Assembly: GCF_907177275.1 (NCBI RefSeq)
Contig: NZ_CAJSLV010000059.1
Coordinates: 140,825-204,824 of the forward strand
DNA length: 64,000 bases
Direction: 5' to 3'
Source of the DNA: Actinacidiphila cocklensis
GTDB taxonomy: Bacteria; Actinomycetota; Actinomycetes; Streptomycetales; Streptomycetaceae
Each line of letters starts with the position of its first letter. Position 1 is the stretch's first letter. Positions 11,678 through 20,199 of the stretch are shown here, in pieces. Made by a program: the position numbers and the translations under genes. A model generated the notes under the pieces. It made no database searches. It was not told the DNA's origin and saw nothing but the letters and a program-made list of their open reading frames with translations.

Positions 11678-11881
11678 ATGGCTACTGGCACCGTGAAGTG
11701 GTTCAACTCGGAAAAGGGCTTCGGCTTCATCGAGCAGGACGGCGGCGGCGCCGACGTCTTCGCCCACTACTCCAACATCGCTGCCTCCGGCTTCCGTGAG
11801 CTGCAGGAAGGCCAGAAGGTGACCTTCGACGTCACCCAGGGCCAGAAGGGTCCGCAGGCCGAGAACATCGTTCCCGCCTGA
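11678..11881 (+). CDS. Cold-shock protein (CspA family)
   Basis: 67-residue single cold-shock domain, [20 protein letters not shown], with RNP1 (KGFGFIE) and RNP2 (VFAHYSNI) single-stranded nucleic-acid-binding motifs. It acts as an RNA chaperone in the cytosol. The AAGGAG at 11661-11666 is 11 nt from the ATG. A tetraloop terminator follows immediately, so the transcript is short and probably abundant. It lies beside a DEAD-box helicase, a usual functional partner in cold adaptation. Confidence 0.97.
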   Translation: MATGTVKWFNSEKGFGFIEQDGGGADVFAHYSNIAASGFRELQEGQKVTFDVTQGQKGPQAENIVPA

Positions 11882-11901
11882 CGCACCCCGCATCAGCACA
11901 A

Positions 11902-11931
11902 CCGGGTCCGCACCTTCGGGTGCGGACCCGG
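11902..11931 (+). terminator. Terminator of the cold-shock gene
   Basis: 13-bp perfect stem with TTCG tetraloop: CCGGGTCCGCACC (11902-11914) and GGTGCGGACCCGG (11919-11931). Confidence 0.88.
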
Positions 11932-11999
11932 GTTCGTGTTCCGGCCCGTTCCTGCAATTCCCCGCGCACGGCCAGAACACGGCCGGCGGCACCCGGGAA

Positions 12000-12026
12000 T
12001 TCCTCGATACGCGCCGCATCGAGGAA
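12000..12026 (+). promoter_or_regulatory. Hairpin covering the Shine-Dalgarno of the DEAD-box helicase
   Basis: TTCCTCGAT (12000-12008) pairs perfectly with ATCGAGGAA (12018-12026) around loop ACGCGCCGC. The right arm contains the GAGGAA part of the ribosome binding site GAGGAAAGG (12021-12029) used by the ATG at 12035. Translation should be limited when the stem is closed. Candidate cis-regulatory or thermosensing element. Confidence 0.5.
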
Positions 12027-12034
12027 AGGCTTGT

Positions 12035-13513
12035 ATGACTCGCCAGGCTCGCGACAGCGAACGATATTCCAGGACATCGCGCGGCACGCGCGGATCGGCC
12101 GGCTCCGGCGGCGGAAGCCGTACGCCGGGCCGCGGCGGCGGTGGCGGTGGCGGCCGCAGCGGTGGGCCGCAGCGGCAGGGCACCCGTCCCGGTGCCGCCC
12201 GGCAGGGTGAATTCGCCATGCCGGTCACGATCACTCCGGCACTGCCCGCGGTCGCGGGCTTCGCCGAGCTGCCGATACCCCAGCCGGTACTGAACGCGCT
12301 CACCGCCCAGGGCGTGACCGAGCCGTTCCCGATCCAGGCCGCCACGCTCCCCAACACCCTCGTCGGGCGCGACGTGCTCGGCAGGGGACGTACCGGCTCG
12401 GGCAAGACGCTGGCCTTCGGGCTCGCGCTGCTGATCCGCACCGCGCAGGTCGGCCGGCGCGCGGAGCCGCGCCGCCCGCTCGGCCTGGTCCTGGTCCCGA
12501 CCAGGGAACTGGCCCAGCAGGTCACCGACGCCCTCACCCCGTACGCCCGCCCGCTGCAGCTGCGGCTCACCACCGTGGTCGGCGGCATGTCCATCGGCCG
12601 GCAGGCGATGGCGCTGCGGCGCGGCGCCGAGATCGTGGTCGCCACGCCCGGGCGGCTGGCCGACCTGATCGAACGCGGCGACTGCCGGCTCGACGAGGTC
12701 GGCATCACGGTGCTCGACGAGGCCGACCAGATGGCCGACATGGGCTTCATGCCGCAGGTCACCAAGCTGCTGGACCAGGTGCGCCCGCAGGGGCAGCGGA
12801 TGCTGTTCTCCGCCACCCTGGACCGCAACGTCGACCTGCTGGTCAGGCGCTATCTGAACGACCCGGTCGTGCACTCGGTCGATCCGGCGGCCGGCGCGGT
12901 CACCACCATGACGCACCACGTGCTGCACGTGCACGACGCCGACAAGTACGCCACCACCACCGAGATCGCCGCGCGCGACGGGCGGGTGCTGCTCTTCCTG
13001 GACACCAAGCACGCGGTGGACCGGCTCACCACGCACCTGCTCAACAGCGGGGTGCGGGCCGCGGCCCTGCACGGCGGCAAGTCCCAGCCGCAGCGCACCA
13101 GGACGCTGGCCCGCTTCAAGACCGGTGACGTCACCGCGCTGGTCGCCACGAACGTCGCGGCCCGCGGTATCCACATCGACGACCTCGACCTGGTCGTCAA
13201 CATCGATCCGCCCAGCGACCACAAGGACTACCTGCACCGGGGCGGCCGGACCGCCCGCGCGGGCGAGTCGGGCAGCGTGGTCACGCTGGTGCTGCCGCAC
13301 CAGCGGCGGGAGATGGCGCGGCTCATGGCCGCGGCGGGCATCACCCCCGAGGTCACCCAGGTGCGCTCCGGTGAGGCCGAGCTGTCGCGCATCACCGGTG
13401 CGCAGGCGCCGTCCGGCATCCCGGTGCCCGTGACGCCGGCGCCCTCCTCCCCCGGGTCCGCCGGGTCCCCCCGGTCGCGGTACGGGCGCCGGCCCGCACG
13501 CCGCAGGTCCTGA
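12035..13513 (+). CDS. DEAD-box RNA helicase (RhlE/CsdA-like)
   Basis: 492-residue ATP-dependent RNA helicase. A Gly/Arg-rich N-terminal tail (residues ~15-55) precedes the core: Q-motif FPIQ, Walker A GRTGSGKT near 118-125, PTRELA, GG and TPGR, DEAD near 228-231, SAT near 260. The second RecA domain has ALHGGKSQ, ATNVAARGIHI and HRGGRTARAG. A basic Pro/Arg tail (SRYGRRPARRRS) probably aids RNA binding. It likely unwinds structured RNA during cold stress, consistent with the adjacent csp gene. The start is set by GAGGAAAGG; this site is sequestered in a hairpin. Confidence 0.95.
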   Translation: MTRQARDSERYSRTSRGTRGSAGSGGGSRTPGRGGGGGGGRSGGPQRQGTRPGAARQGEFAMPVTITPALPAVAGFAELPIPQPVLNALTAQGVTEPFPIQAATLPNTLVGRDVLGRGRTGSGKTLAFGLALLIRTAQVGRRAEPRRPLGLVLVPTRELAQQVTDALTPYARPLQLRLTTVVGGMSIGRQAMALRRGAEIVVATPGRLADLIERGDCRLDEVGITVLDEADQMADMGFMPQVTKLLDQVRPQGQRMLFSATLDRNVDLLVRRYLNDPVVHSVDPAAGAVTTMTHHVLHVHDADKYATTTEIAARDGRVLLFLDTKHAVDRLTTHLLNSGVRAAALHGGKSQPQRTRTLARFKTGDVTALVATNVAARGIHIDDLDLVVNIDPPSDHKDYLHRGGRTARAGESGSVVTLVLPHQRREMARLMAAAGITPEVTQVRSGEAELSRITGAQAPSGIPVPVTPAPSSPGSAGSPRSRYGRRPARRRS

Positions 13514-13545
13514 ACGTCCCCCTTCTCGCACACTGCGGAGGCATC

Positions 13546-13794
13546 ATGCGCTGCGTCATCGCCCACTTCTCCTTCGACCTCGTCAAGGAGGAGGTCGAGA
13601 AGTCCATGAGCGGCATCAAGCCCGAGCCGGTCACCGACGCCTCGGTGACCATCGGCCGCAAGCAGTACCCCGTCAAGCAGGTCGGGGCGATCATCACCCG
13701 TCAGGACCGGCGCGACTTCACGACCACGGAGATCGTCCGCGCCCTGACCCGGCTGGGCTTCACCTGCCACCCGGCGCCTGCGCCGACGCTCTGA
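13546..13794 (+). CDS. Small conserved protein, SCO5918-like
   Basis: 82 residues: MRCVIAHFSFDLVKEEVEKS, then MSGIKPEPVTDASVTIGRKQ and IVRALTRLGFTCHPAP. I recall this family from streptomycetes downstream of a DEAD-box helicase, where it has no known function. A perfect GGAGG precedes the ATG. It begins 32 bp after the helicase stop and so is probably co-transcribed. The last 35 bp overlap the end of the convergent hydrolase gene. Confidence 0.75.
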   Translation: MRCVIAHFSFDLVKEEVEKSMSGIKPEPVTDASVTIGRKQYPVKQVGAIITRQDRRDFTTTEIVRALTRLGFTCHPAPAPTL

Positions 13795-14608
13795 CGAGTT
13801 CGCGCAGGTCGGTGAAGAAGCGGGTGTGGGCCGCGGCGGCGGACTCGTCCGTGAGGTCCATGCCCTGGATGAAGCCGTGCGGGAGCCCGGCTTCGCGGCG
13901 CAGGCGTACGGGGACGCCTGCGGCCGCGAGCCGCTCGGCGTAGGCCTCGCCCTCGTCGCGCAGCGCGTCGTGCTCCGCGGTGACGACCAGCGCGGGCGGC
14001 AGGCCCGCCAGGTCGGGGGCGTGCAGCGGGCTCGCGGCGGCGCGGGCGGCGGGGTCGGGGACGTAGGAGGCGGCGAAGAAGGCCAGCGTGTCGGCGTCCA
14101 GGCCGTATCCGGTGCCCTTCTCGGTGATCGAGGGCCGGCTGAGGGTGAGGTCGGTGTTGGGGCAGATCAGGGCCTGGAGGCCGGGCAGCGGGCCGCCCGC
14201 GTCCCGGAGCGCCAGGCAGGCCGCCGCGGCGAGGAAGCCGCCGGCGCTGTCCCCGGCGACCGCGTCCGGCCGCGCCCAGGCCAGGACGGCGACGGCGTCG
14301 TCCAGCGCGGCGGGGTGCGGGTGCTCGGGGGCGAGGCGGTAGTCGACGGCCAGCACGTCGACGTCGCAGGCGCGGGCGATACGGCGGCAGGTGCGGTCGT
14401 GGGTGTCCAGGTCGCAGAAGACGAAGCCGCCGCCGTGCAGGAAGACCAGCAGCGGCAGACCCGGGCCGCCGGGCCGGTAGCGCCGCAGCGGCACCCCGCC
14501 GGGCCCGGCGAGGTCCTCGACGGACGCCAGCTCCGGCCCCTTGGGACGGGTCAGGCGCCGCTCGCGCGCACCGTCGCGCAACTGGGTCAGCAGGTCGGGC
14601 TGCGGCAT
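13760..14608 (-). CDS. Alpha/beta-hydrolase, hormone-sensitive-lipase type esterase
   Basis: 282-residue cytosolic esterase of the HSL group. Oxyanion-hole motif HGGGFVF near residue 58, nucleophile elbow GDSAGG, acidic residue in EHDALRDEGEAY and catalytic His in LPHGFIQGM. Length and motif order are normal. It starts at ATG 14606-14608 (MPQPDLLTQLRDGARERRL) behind a weak GAGAG site. Its 3' end overlaps the convergent SCO5918-like gene by 35 bp. Substrate unknown; short-chain acyl esters are typical. Confidence 0.88.
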   Translation of the reverse strand: MPQPDLLTQLRDGARERRLTRPKGPELASVEDLAGPGGVPLRRYRPGGPGLPLLVFLHGGGFVFCDLDTHDRTCRRIARACDVDVLAVDYRLAPEHPHPAALDDAVAVLAWARPDAVAGDSAGGFLAAAACLALRDAGGPLPGLQALICPNTDLTLSRPSITEKGTGYGLDADTLAFFAASYVPDPAARAAASPLHAPDLAGLPPALVVTAEHDALRDEGEAYAERLAAAGVPVRLRREAGLPHGFIQGMDLTDESAAAAHTRFFTDLRELVRASAQAPGGR

Positions 14609-14753
14609 GTGCGTCAACTCTCCGACGGGGCCGGTCAGGGGGCTGTCAGGGTACGACACCGGGCACCGGCCTCCGCAGGCCCCGGCAACAGCTGGTCCTC
14701 GCCCTAGCATCCGTAGCAGCACGGATTCCGCACTTACGAGGAGTGGACGCACG

Positions 14754-15533
14754 ATGAGTGGCGAGCTGCAGGGCAGGACCGCCGTGGTCACCGGGGCGAG
14801 CAAGGGGATCGGGCTGGCCGTGGTGGCGGCGCTCGCGGGGGCGGGCGCGCGGGTGCTCGCGGGGTCGCGGGGGACCTCGGCGGAGCTGGACGCGCTGGTC
14901 GCGGGCGGCGGCGTCGAGTGGGTACGGGCCGACCTGGCGGATCCGGCGGCGGCCGGGCGGCTGGTGGACGCGGCCGGCGGGCGGGTCGACGTGCTGGTCA
15001 ACAACGTGGGCACCGCCCCGGTCCGCACCGGCGGCTTCCTGTCGGTCACCGACGAGGAGTGGCAGCGGACGGTCGACCTGAACCTGCTGGCCGCGGTGCG
15101 GGTCACCCGGGCCGCGCTGCCGCTGATGCTGGAGGCCGGCAGCGGCTCCGTGGTGACGGTCGCGTCGGTCAACGCGACGCTGCCCGACCCGATGGTCATC
15201 GACTACAGCGCGGGCAAGGCGGCGCTGGTCGCCTTCTCCAAGGCGCTGTCGAAGGAGGTCGGGCCGAAGGGCGTGCGGCTCAACACGGTGAGCCCCGGGC
15301 CGGTGGAGACCGACCTGTGGCTGGGCAGCGGGGGTGTGGCGGCGACGGTGTCGGCGGCCTCGGGCGGCGCGGCCAAGGACGTCATCGAGCAGACCTCGCA
15401 GGGGATGCCGACCGGCCGCTTCTCCCGCCCCGCGGAGGTCGCGGACCTGGTGCTCTTCCTGGCCGGCGACCGCGCCGCCAACATCACCGGCAGCGACTTC
15501 ACGATCGACGGCGGCTTCATCCCGACCTGGTGA
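14754..15533 (+). CDS. SDR family oxidoreductase
   Basis: 259-residue classical short-chain dehydrogenase. TGASKGIG (cofactor loop) at 13-20, NNVG, catalytic Ser in VTVASVNAT, YSAGK (Tyr-x3-Lys), SPGPVETDLW, and a C-terminal GSDFTIDGGFIPTW. Probably NADP(H)-dependent because of the early SRG-type basic residue. ATG preceded by GAGGAG. Divergent from the esterase gene with a 145-bp gap. The stop codon falls inside a degenerate 15-bp tandem repeat. Confidence 0.9.
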   Translation: MSGELQGRTAVVTGASKGIGLAVVAALAGAGARVLAGSRGTSAELDALVAGGGVEWVRADLADPAAAGRLVDAAGGRVDVLVNNVGTAPVRTGGFLSVTDEEWQRTVDLNLLAAVRVTRAALPLMLEAGSGSVVTVASVNATLPDPMVIDYSAGKAALVAFSKALSKEVGPKGVRLNTVSPGPVETDLWLGSGGVAATVSAASGGAAKDVIEQTSQGMPTGRFSRPAEVADLVLFLAGDRAANITGSDFTIDGGFIPTW

Positions 15534-15589
15534 GCTCCTGCCTGGTGATCCCCGGCCTGGTGAGCGGCGTCCCGGTGAGCGGCGTCCCG
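15526..15589. repeat. Degenerate 15-bp tandem repeat across the SDR stop codon
   Basis: Four units of period 15 starting at 15526, 15541, 15556 and 15571, all variants of CCTGGTGAGCGGCGT; GTGAGCGGCGTCCCG at 15560-15574 is repeated exactly at 15575-15589. The TGA stop (15531-15533) lies in the first unit. Confidence 0.7.
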
Positions 15590-15635
15590 GCCTGCTGAGA
15601 TCCGTTCCGGCCCGGTCAGCGGCGGCGACGTGCAC

Positions 15636-15669
15636 AGGGCCGCCGGGTGCCCATGCACCCGGCGGCCCT
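15636..15669. terminator. Bidirectional terminator
   Basis: 15-bp perfect stem AGGGCCGCCGGGTGC (15636-15650) and its complement (15655-15669) with loop CCAT, between convergent SDR and glucanase-like genes. Confidence 0.88.
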
Positions 15670-15691
15670 GGCGTTCAGCGGGCGGCGCGTG

Positions 15692-18600
15692 TCAGGTGTT
15701 CCACACCTGGACCTCGGAGAGCTGGCCCGCGGGCCAGCCGTCGTTGGCGGTGACCGTCACCCGCACGTACCGCTCGGTCGCCGCGGTGAAGGTGATCGTG
15801 ACGGTGTTGTTCGCGCCCGGGGTGAAGGCGTAGGACGCGGAGGACTTCAGGGTGCTGAAGCTGCTGCCGTCGGTGCTTCCGCCGATCGACAGCGTCTCGT
15901 TGCGCGAGCCCCAGCCGGCCGGCAGCTGCAGGACGACCCTGCTGACGCTCTGCGCGGAGCCGAGGTCGACCTGCGCCCACTGCGGGAAGGCGCTGTTGGC
16001 GCTCTCCCAGTAGCTGGCCTGGTTGCCGTCGGTGAGGTTGGACGACGGGTAGACGTCGGTGTGGCTGGACTCGCTGGTCGGCCGGCCGGCCGCCAGGTTC
16101 GTGCTGACCGTGCCGGTTCCGGTGCCGGTCAGGGCCACGGTGGTGGGGTTGTTGGTCGCGTTGCTGGTGATCGTCAGGGTGCCGGTGCGGGTGCCGGACG
16201 CGGTCGGGGCGAACTTCACCGCGACCGTGCAGGCGGCGCCCGCGGCGAGCGAGCTGCCGCAGGTGTTGGTCTGCGTGAAGTCGCCGGAGGCGGAGACCGA
16301 GCTGATCGAGGCCGCGGCCGAACCGGTGTTGGTCACCGTCACGTTCTGGGCGCCGCTGGTGGTGCCGGGCGCCTGGGCGGCGAAGGTGAGCGAGGACGGG
16401 GTGACCGCCAGGGTCGCGGACGACGGGTTGGTGCCGCCGCCGGGGTAGACCGAGAGCCCGGACAGCTGGGCCGCGCTCCAGCCGGAGTTGGCGGTGACGT
16501 TGATCCGTACGTAGCGGGCGGTGGCCGCGGTGAAGGTGACGGTCACCGTGTTGTTGTCGGTGTTGGGGTCGAAGGTCCGCACCGCGGAGGGCGACAGGGT
16601 GCTGAAGGAGGTGCCGTCCGTGGAGCCCTGGACGGACAGCGTCTGCGTACGCGTCGCCCACGCGGTGGACGGCGGCAGCCGCAGCGTCACCTTGCCGACG
16701 CTGTAGTTCTGGCCGAGGTCGACCTGCACCCACTGCGGGAAGGCGCCGTTGGCGCTCTCCCAGTAGGTGGAGGCGTCCGCGTCGGTGACGTTGCCCGGCG
16801 CGAAGGTGCCGTTGGTGGAGCTCGCGGTGGCCGGGCGGCCGGCGGCGACGTCGGTGGCGCTGTCGATGCCGGCGCCGCTCAGCGCGACCGTGGTCGGGCT
16901 GTTGTTGGCGTTGCTGGTCAGCGTCAGCGTGCCGTTGCGGGTGCCGCCGGCGGTCGGCTTGAAGGTCACGGTCACCGCGCAGGACGCGCCGACCGCGAGC
17001 GAGGAGCAGTTGTTGGTCTGGGTGAAGTCACCGGTGGCGGCGACGGCCGAGACGGTGGCGGCCGTGGTGCCGGAGTTGGTGACGGTCACCGTCTGCGGGG
17101 CGGCGGTCGAACCGACGACCGTGCCGCCGAACGACAGGTTCGCCGGGTTGGTGTTGAGCACCGGGCCGGGCGCGGTGCCGGTGCCGCTCAGCGTGACGGT
17201 GGAGGTGTTGCCGCCCGCGGTGACGGTCAGCGTGCCGGTACGGGTGCCGGCCGCGGTCGGCTTGAAGGTGACGCTGACGGTGCACGAGCCGTTGGCAGGC
17301 ACCGAACTGCCGCAGGTGTTGGTCTGCGCGAAGTCGCCGGAGGCGGACAGCGCGGAGACGGCGGCGGCGGAGCCGGTCGGGTTGGACACGGTCACGGTCT
17401 GCGCGGCGCTGGTCGAACCGGTCGCGACAGCACCGAAGTCGAGCGCGCCCGGGGTGGCGGTGACGCCGCTGGCCGGGTAGGGCGGGAAGACCGGGGCGGG
17501 GAAGCCGCCGCAGAAGGGCGTCCCCGTGATGCCGGAGTTGCCGCCGCCGTCGGTGACGACGAAGTTGCCGCCCTCGCAGCTGTAGACCGGCGAGGAGGCG
17601 CCGACGCCGGTCGCGGTGACGTTGGTGAACTTCGCGGCGCCGCCGGTCTGTTCCTGCAGCGCGAAGGTGCCGGTGCCGGCGATGGTCACGTTGTTGAGGT
17701 TGACCCCGCTCACCGTGCCCTCGACCCACTGCACGGCCTCGTAGGGGCTCTGCTGGATCAGCGCGTTGGTGACGTTGATCGGGCCGGTGATGGCGCCCTG
17801 GCTGCCGTCGAACCACAGCGCGCCGACGCCGAACTGCCAGTTCGGGTCGAGGCTGCCGGCACGGATCATGGTGTTGTCGGTGATGTTGGTGGTGCCGACC
17901 GGCGTGGAGGTGAAGCGCTGGCCGACGTGGATGCCGCCGCCCTGCGCGAGGCCGGTGTCCATCACCAGGTTGCCGCTGACGGTGTTGTCGTGGCCGCCGT
18001 AGATCGCGATGGCGTTGGCGAGGATCTGCGTCTCGACGGTGTTGTTGGAGATCGTGTCGTTGGCGTCGGCGCCGAGGGCGGAGTCCGCCCAGGTGGCGAT
18101 GCCGTCGTCACCGGTGTTGCGGATCTCGCTGTTGGTGACCGTCGAGTTGGTCACGCCGCCGTGGAAGTTGATGCCGTCGGCCGTGGTGTCGCGGATGCGC
18201 ATCCCGGTGAAGGTCAGCTTGTCCATCGGCCCGTCCATCCAGGCGCCGACCTTGAGGTGGTCGATCCACACGCTGGAGACCGTGGAGTTGCTGAGCGCGC
18301 CGCCGATGCCGTTGACCTGCGCGCCGTCGTTGCGCTCCTGCACGTCGCCGAAGACGGCGAAGTTCTGCAGGTGCACGTTGCTGCTCGGGTTCGGCTGGTA
18401 GTTGCCGTAGAAGCCGGGGGCCGAGCCCTTGACCGTCGAGTACCACATGCCGGCGCCCGCCACCGTCACGTTGTTGACGATGATGTGCCCGGGGATGTTG
18501 TACGTGCCCGGCGGTATCCACACGGTGCCGCCGGAACCGGCAGCGGCGATGGCCGCGTTGAAGGCCGCCGTCGCGTCGGCGCCGCCGGTCGCGTCGGCGC

Positions 18601-19258
18601 CCTTGCTGGTGACCGACACCGAGCCGGACGGCTGCGGGAGGGCCGCGCCGACCTGCTCGAAGTCGGCGAAGTCGATGGTGGTGACGGCGCTGCCGCCGCC
18701 GGTCTGCAACGTGAAGGTGGTGCCGGCCGGATAGGTCTGCGGCAGCAGCCGGTGGACCTCGTCGTAGAAGTGGTGCGGGTTGCTGCCCGGCTGGTTGGTG
18801 AACGGGTAGCTGCCGTAGTACCAGCTGTAGGCGTTGGTCAGGGTGAAGTCGGGCTGCGCGGTGCCGTTGATGGCGAAGGACAGCGGGGCGGTGTAGACCG
18901 AGCCGCCCGAGCCGTCGGGGATGCTGTAGCGGAAGTCGATCGAGTTGGTCGCCACCGGGGTGGTGAAGGTGACGAACTTCCCGCTGCCCGACAGGGTCAC
19001 CGCCTTGCGGTACGACGCCTCGTCCGCGAGCTGGCCCGCAGCCCAACTCGGGCCGATCTGGCTGCCGTTGGTGGCGGAGCTCTCGGCCTGCACCTCGACG
19101 TAGGGCAGGTTCGCGCCGCTGCCGCCGGTGGCGGCGGCGTAGGCGGGGGCGGCGGCGCTCAGCGCGAGCACGCCGCCGGTGGTCAGCAGCGCGGTGCTGC
19201 CGACGACGGCGACCGCTCGTCTCAGCCGGCCTCGGGGGTGGGGGGGTTCACGGAACAT
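15692..19258 (-). CDS. Large secreted beta-helix glycosidase, GH87-like (alpha-1,3-glucanase/mycodextranase type)
   Basis: 1188-residue exoprotein. Signal peptide (residues 1-45, RRAVAVVGSTALLTTGGVLA, cleavage near AYAA), then a CBM35-like module (PYVEVQAESSATNG). A right-handed parallel beta-helix follows (residues ~190-610) with GADATGGADATAAFNAAI and the acidic site NTGDDGIATW near 383. Next come two choice-of-anchor-D/ASH repeats, a discoidin domain, a third ASH repeat and a final discoidin domain (QWVQVDLGQ; QWAQVDLGS). The order resembles bacterial mutanases; GH28/polygalacturonase-like enzymes are the alternative. ATG 19256-19258 follows AAAGGAG. Upstream palindromes suggest sugar-responsive control. 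Monocistronic. Confidence 0.8.
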   Translation of the reverse strand: MFREPPHPRGRLRRAVAVVGSTALLTTGGVLALSAAAPAYAAATGGSGANLPYVEVQAESSATNGSQIGPSWAAGQLADEASYRKAVTLSGSGKFVTFTTPVATNSIDFRYSIPDGSGGSVYTAPLSFAINGTAQPDFTLTNAYSWYYGSYPFTNQPGSNPHHFYDEVHRLLPQTYPAGTTFTLQTGGGSAVTTIDFADFEQVGAALPQPSGSVSVTSKGADATGGADATAAFNAAIAAAGSGGTVWIPPGTYNIPGHIIVNNVTVAGAGMWYSTVKGSAPGFYGNYQPNPSSNVHLQNFAVFGDVQERNDGAQVNGIGGALSNSTVSSVWIDHLKVGAWMDGPMDKLTFTGMRIRDTTADGINFHGGVTNSTVTNSEIRNTGDDGIATWADSALGADANDTISNNTVETQILANAIAIYGGHDNTVSGNLVMDTGLAQGGGIHVGQRFTSTPVGTTNITDNTMIRAGSLDPNWQFGVGALWFDGSQGAITGPINVTNALIQQSPYEAVQWVEGTVSGVNLNNVTIAGTGTFALQEQTGGAAKFTNVTATGVGASSPVYSCEGGNFVVTDGGGNSGITGTPFCGGFPAPVFPPYPASGVTATPGALDFGAVATGSTSAAQTVTVSNPTGSAAAVSALSASGDFAQTNTCGSSVPANGSCTVSVTFKPTAAGTRTGTLTVTAGGNTSTVTLSGTGTAPGPVLNTNPANLSFGGTVVGSTAAPQTVTVTNSGTTAATVSAVAATGDFTQTNNCSSLAVGASCAVTVTFKPTAGGTRNGTLTLTSNANNSPTTVALSGAGIDSATDVAAGRPATASSTNGTFAPGNVTDADASTYWESANGAFPQWVQVDLGQNYSVGKVTLRLPPSTAWATRTQTLSVQGSTDGTSFSTLSPSAVRTFDPNTDNNTVTVTFTAATARYVRINVTANSGWSAAQLSGLSVYPGGGTNPSSATLAVTPSSLTFAAQAPGTTSGAQNVTVTNTGSAAASISSVSASGDFTQTNTCGSSLAAGAACTVAVKFAPTASGTRTGTLTITSNATNNPTTVALTGTGTGTVSTNLAAGRPTSESSHTDVYPSSNLTDGNQASYWESANSAFPQWAQVDLGSAQSVSRVVLQLPAGWGSRNETLSIGGSTDGSSFSTLKSSASYAFTPGANNTVTITFTAATERYVRVTVTANDGWPAGQLSEVQVWNT

Positions 19259-19371
19259 CACGGGCTCCTTTCGACACAGAATGCCGGGTCTGCACCGGTG
19301 GGGGTGGAGCGTCAACGCAAGGGGCACCGTAATGTCGCGGACACCGGTCCGCAATATCCACGCTCATCATT

Positions 19372-19397
19372 GCGAGAAAGTAACTTTCTTGCGCAAG
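19372..19397. promoter_or_regulatory. Palindromes upstream of the beta-helix glycosidase
   Basis: GCGAGAAAGT-A-ACTTTCTTGC (19372-19392, one mismatch) overlaps the perfect palindrome CTTGCGCAAG (19388-19397). They lie 114-139 bp before the glycosidase start, in the 182-bp promoter gap 19259-19440. The second resembles LacI/GalR-type operators. Regulator not identified. Confidence 0.5.
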
Positions 19398-19440
19398 ATC
19401 CTGCGCTCAGTGGCGTGGAGCCGATTTCCGCCGCAACAGG

Positions 19441-20187
19441 TCAACTCCTGGGCGAAGCCTGGTCTTTCATCACATTCCGCATCGCCTCGACCAGGGCGGG
19501 TTCGAAACGTCCGATGTCCGAGGCGACATGGCGCGGTCCGCCGTGCAGCGCGCCGAGCGTGTCGTCGGAGACGTAGTCGGTGGTGTAGCCGGTGAGCGTG
19601 AGGGTGAACACCGCGCCGCCGTGCAGGACTTTGAGCTCCTCGCTGAGCCGGCTGAGCGTCTGCGCGACCGCCTCGTCGCCGAGCCCGGTGACCTTGCGCA
19701 CGGACTTCACCGGCGTCAGGTCCGAGCCGTCGATCTGCGCCTGGTCCTCGAACTCCGCCCGCGGGTCGGTCCGTTTGTGCAGGTCGATGGTCACGAAGAC
19801 GTCGTAGGAGGCCGTACCGCCGGCGCCGTCGGGTGCGCCCACCGACAGGGAGCAGCGGATCTGGTCGAGGACAGGGCCGAGCCGGGCCGCCGCCGGCGTC
19901 ACCGCCGTGCTGTACGAGGCGTGCAGCGCCCGGGTCAGCGGGGCCAGCGTGCTGCCCGCGCAGGGGCTGTCACCGAGGACGTAGCCGTGCAGGTCGGGCG
20001 GCCCGCCGTGCTCGGCCGACCACGCCCGCAGCCCGCCCGCCCACACCGCGGACGCCAGCAGCACCCCGCCGACGCCCCACACCCACGGGCGCCGCGCCCC
20101 GCCCCACCGCGGCGCCCGGTCCGCGTCGCTGATCACCTCGGCCCCGCCCTCGTCGGGACCTCCCGTCAGCTCCGGCTCCGATATCAC
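19441..20187 (-). CDS. Membrane-anchored protein of unknown function
   Basis: 248 residues: acidic cytoplasmic N-terminus, one membrane segment (WVWGVGGVLLASAVWAGGL, ~34-52), and an extracytoplasmic domain with two cysteines (GDSPCAG, DQIRCSLS). The sensor-like segment GLGDEAVAQTLSRLSEELKV resembles streptomycete surface proteins whose role is not known. GTG start with AGAGGAG. It begins 12 bp after the MarR stop on the same strand, so the two are probably one operon. Confidence 0.7.
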   Translation of the reverse strand: MISEPELTGGPDEGGAEVISDADRAPRWGGARRPWVWGVGGVLLASAVWAGGLRAWSAEHGGPPDLHGYVLGDSPCAGSTLAPLTRALHASYSTAVTPAAARLGPVLDQIRCSLSVGAPDGAGGTASYDVFVTIDLHKRTDPRAEFEDQAQIDGSDLTPVKSVRKVTGLGDEAVAQTLSRLSEELKVLHGGAVFTLTLTGYTTDYVSDDTLGALHGGPRHVASDIGRFEPALVEAMRNVMKDQASPRS

Positions 20188-20199
20188 CGCCGGCTCCTC

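Noticed and set aside
15647..19576. Very long open frame on the plus strand antisense to the beta-helix glycosidase (1309 codons)
   Set aside because: Arises from high GC of the opposite gene; product is Arg/Gly/Val-rich with no domain, while the minus strand encodes clear modules.
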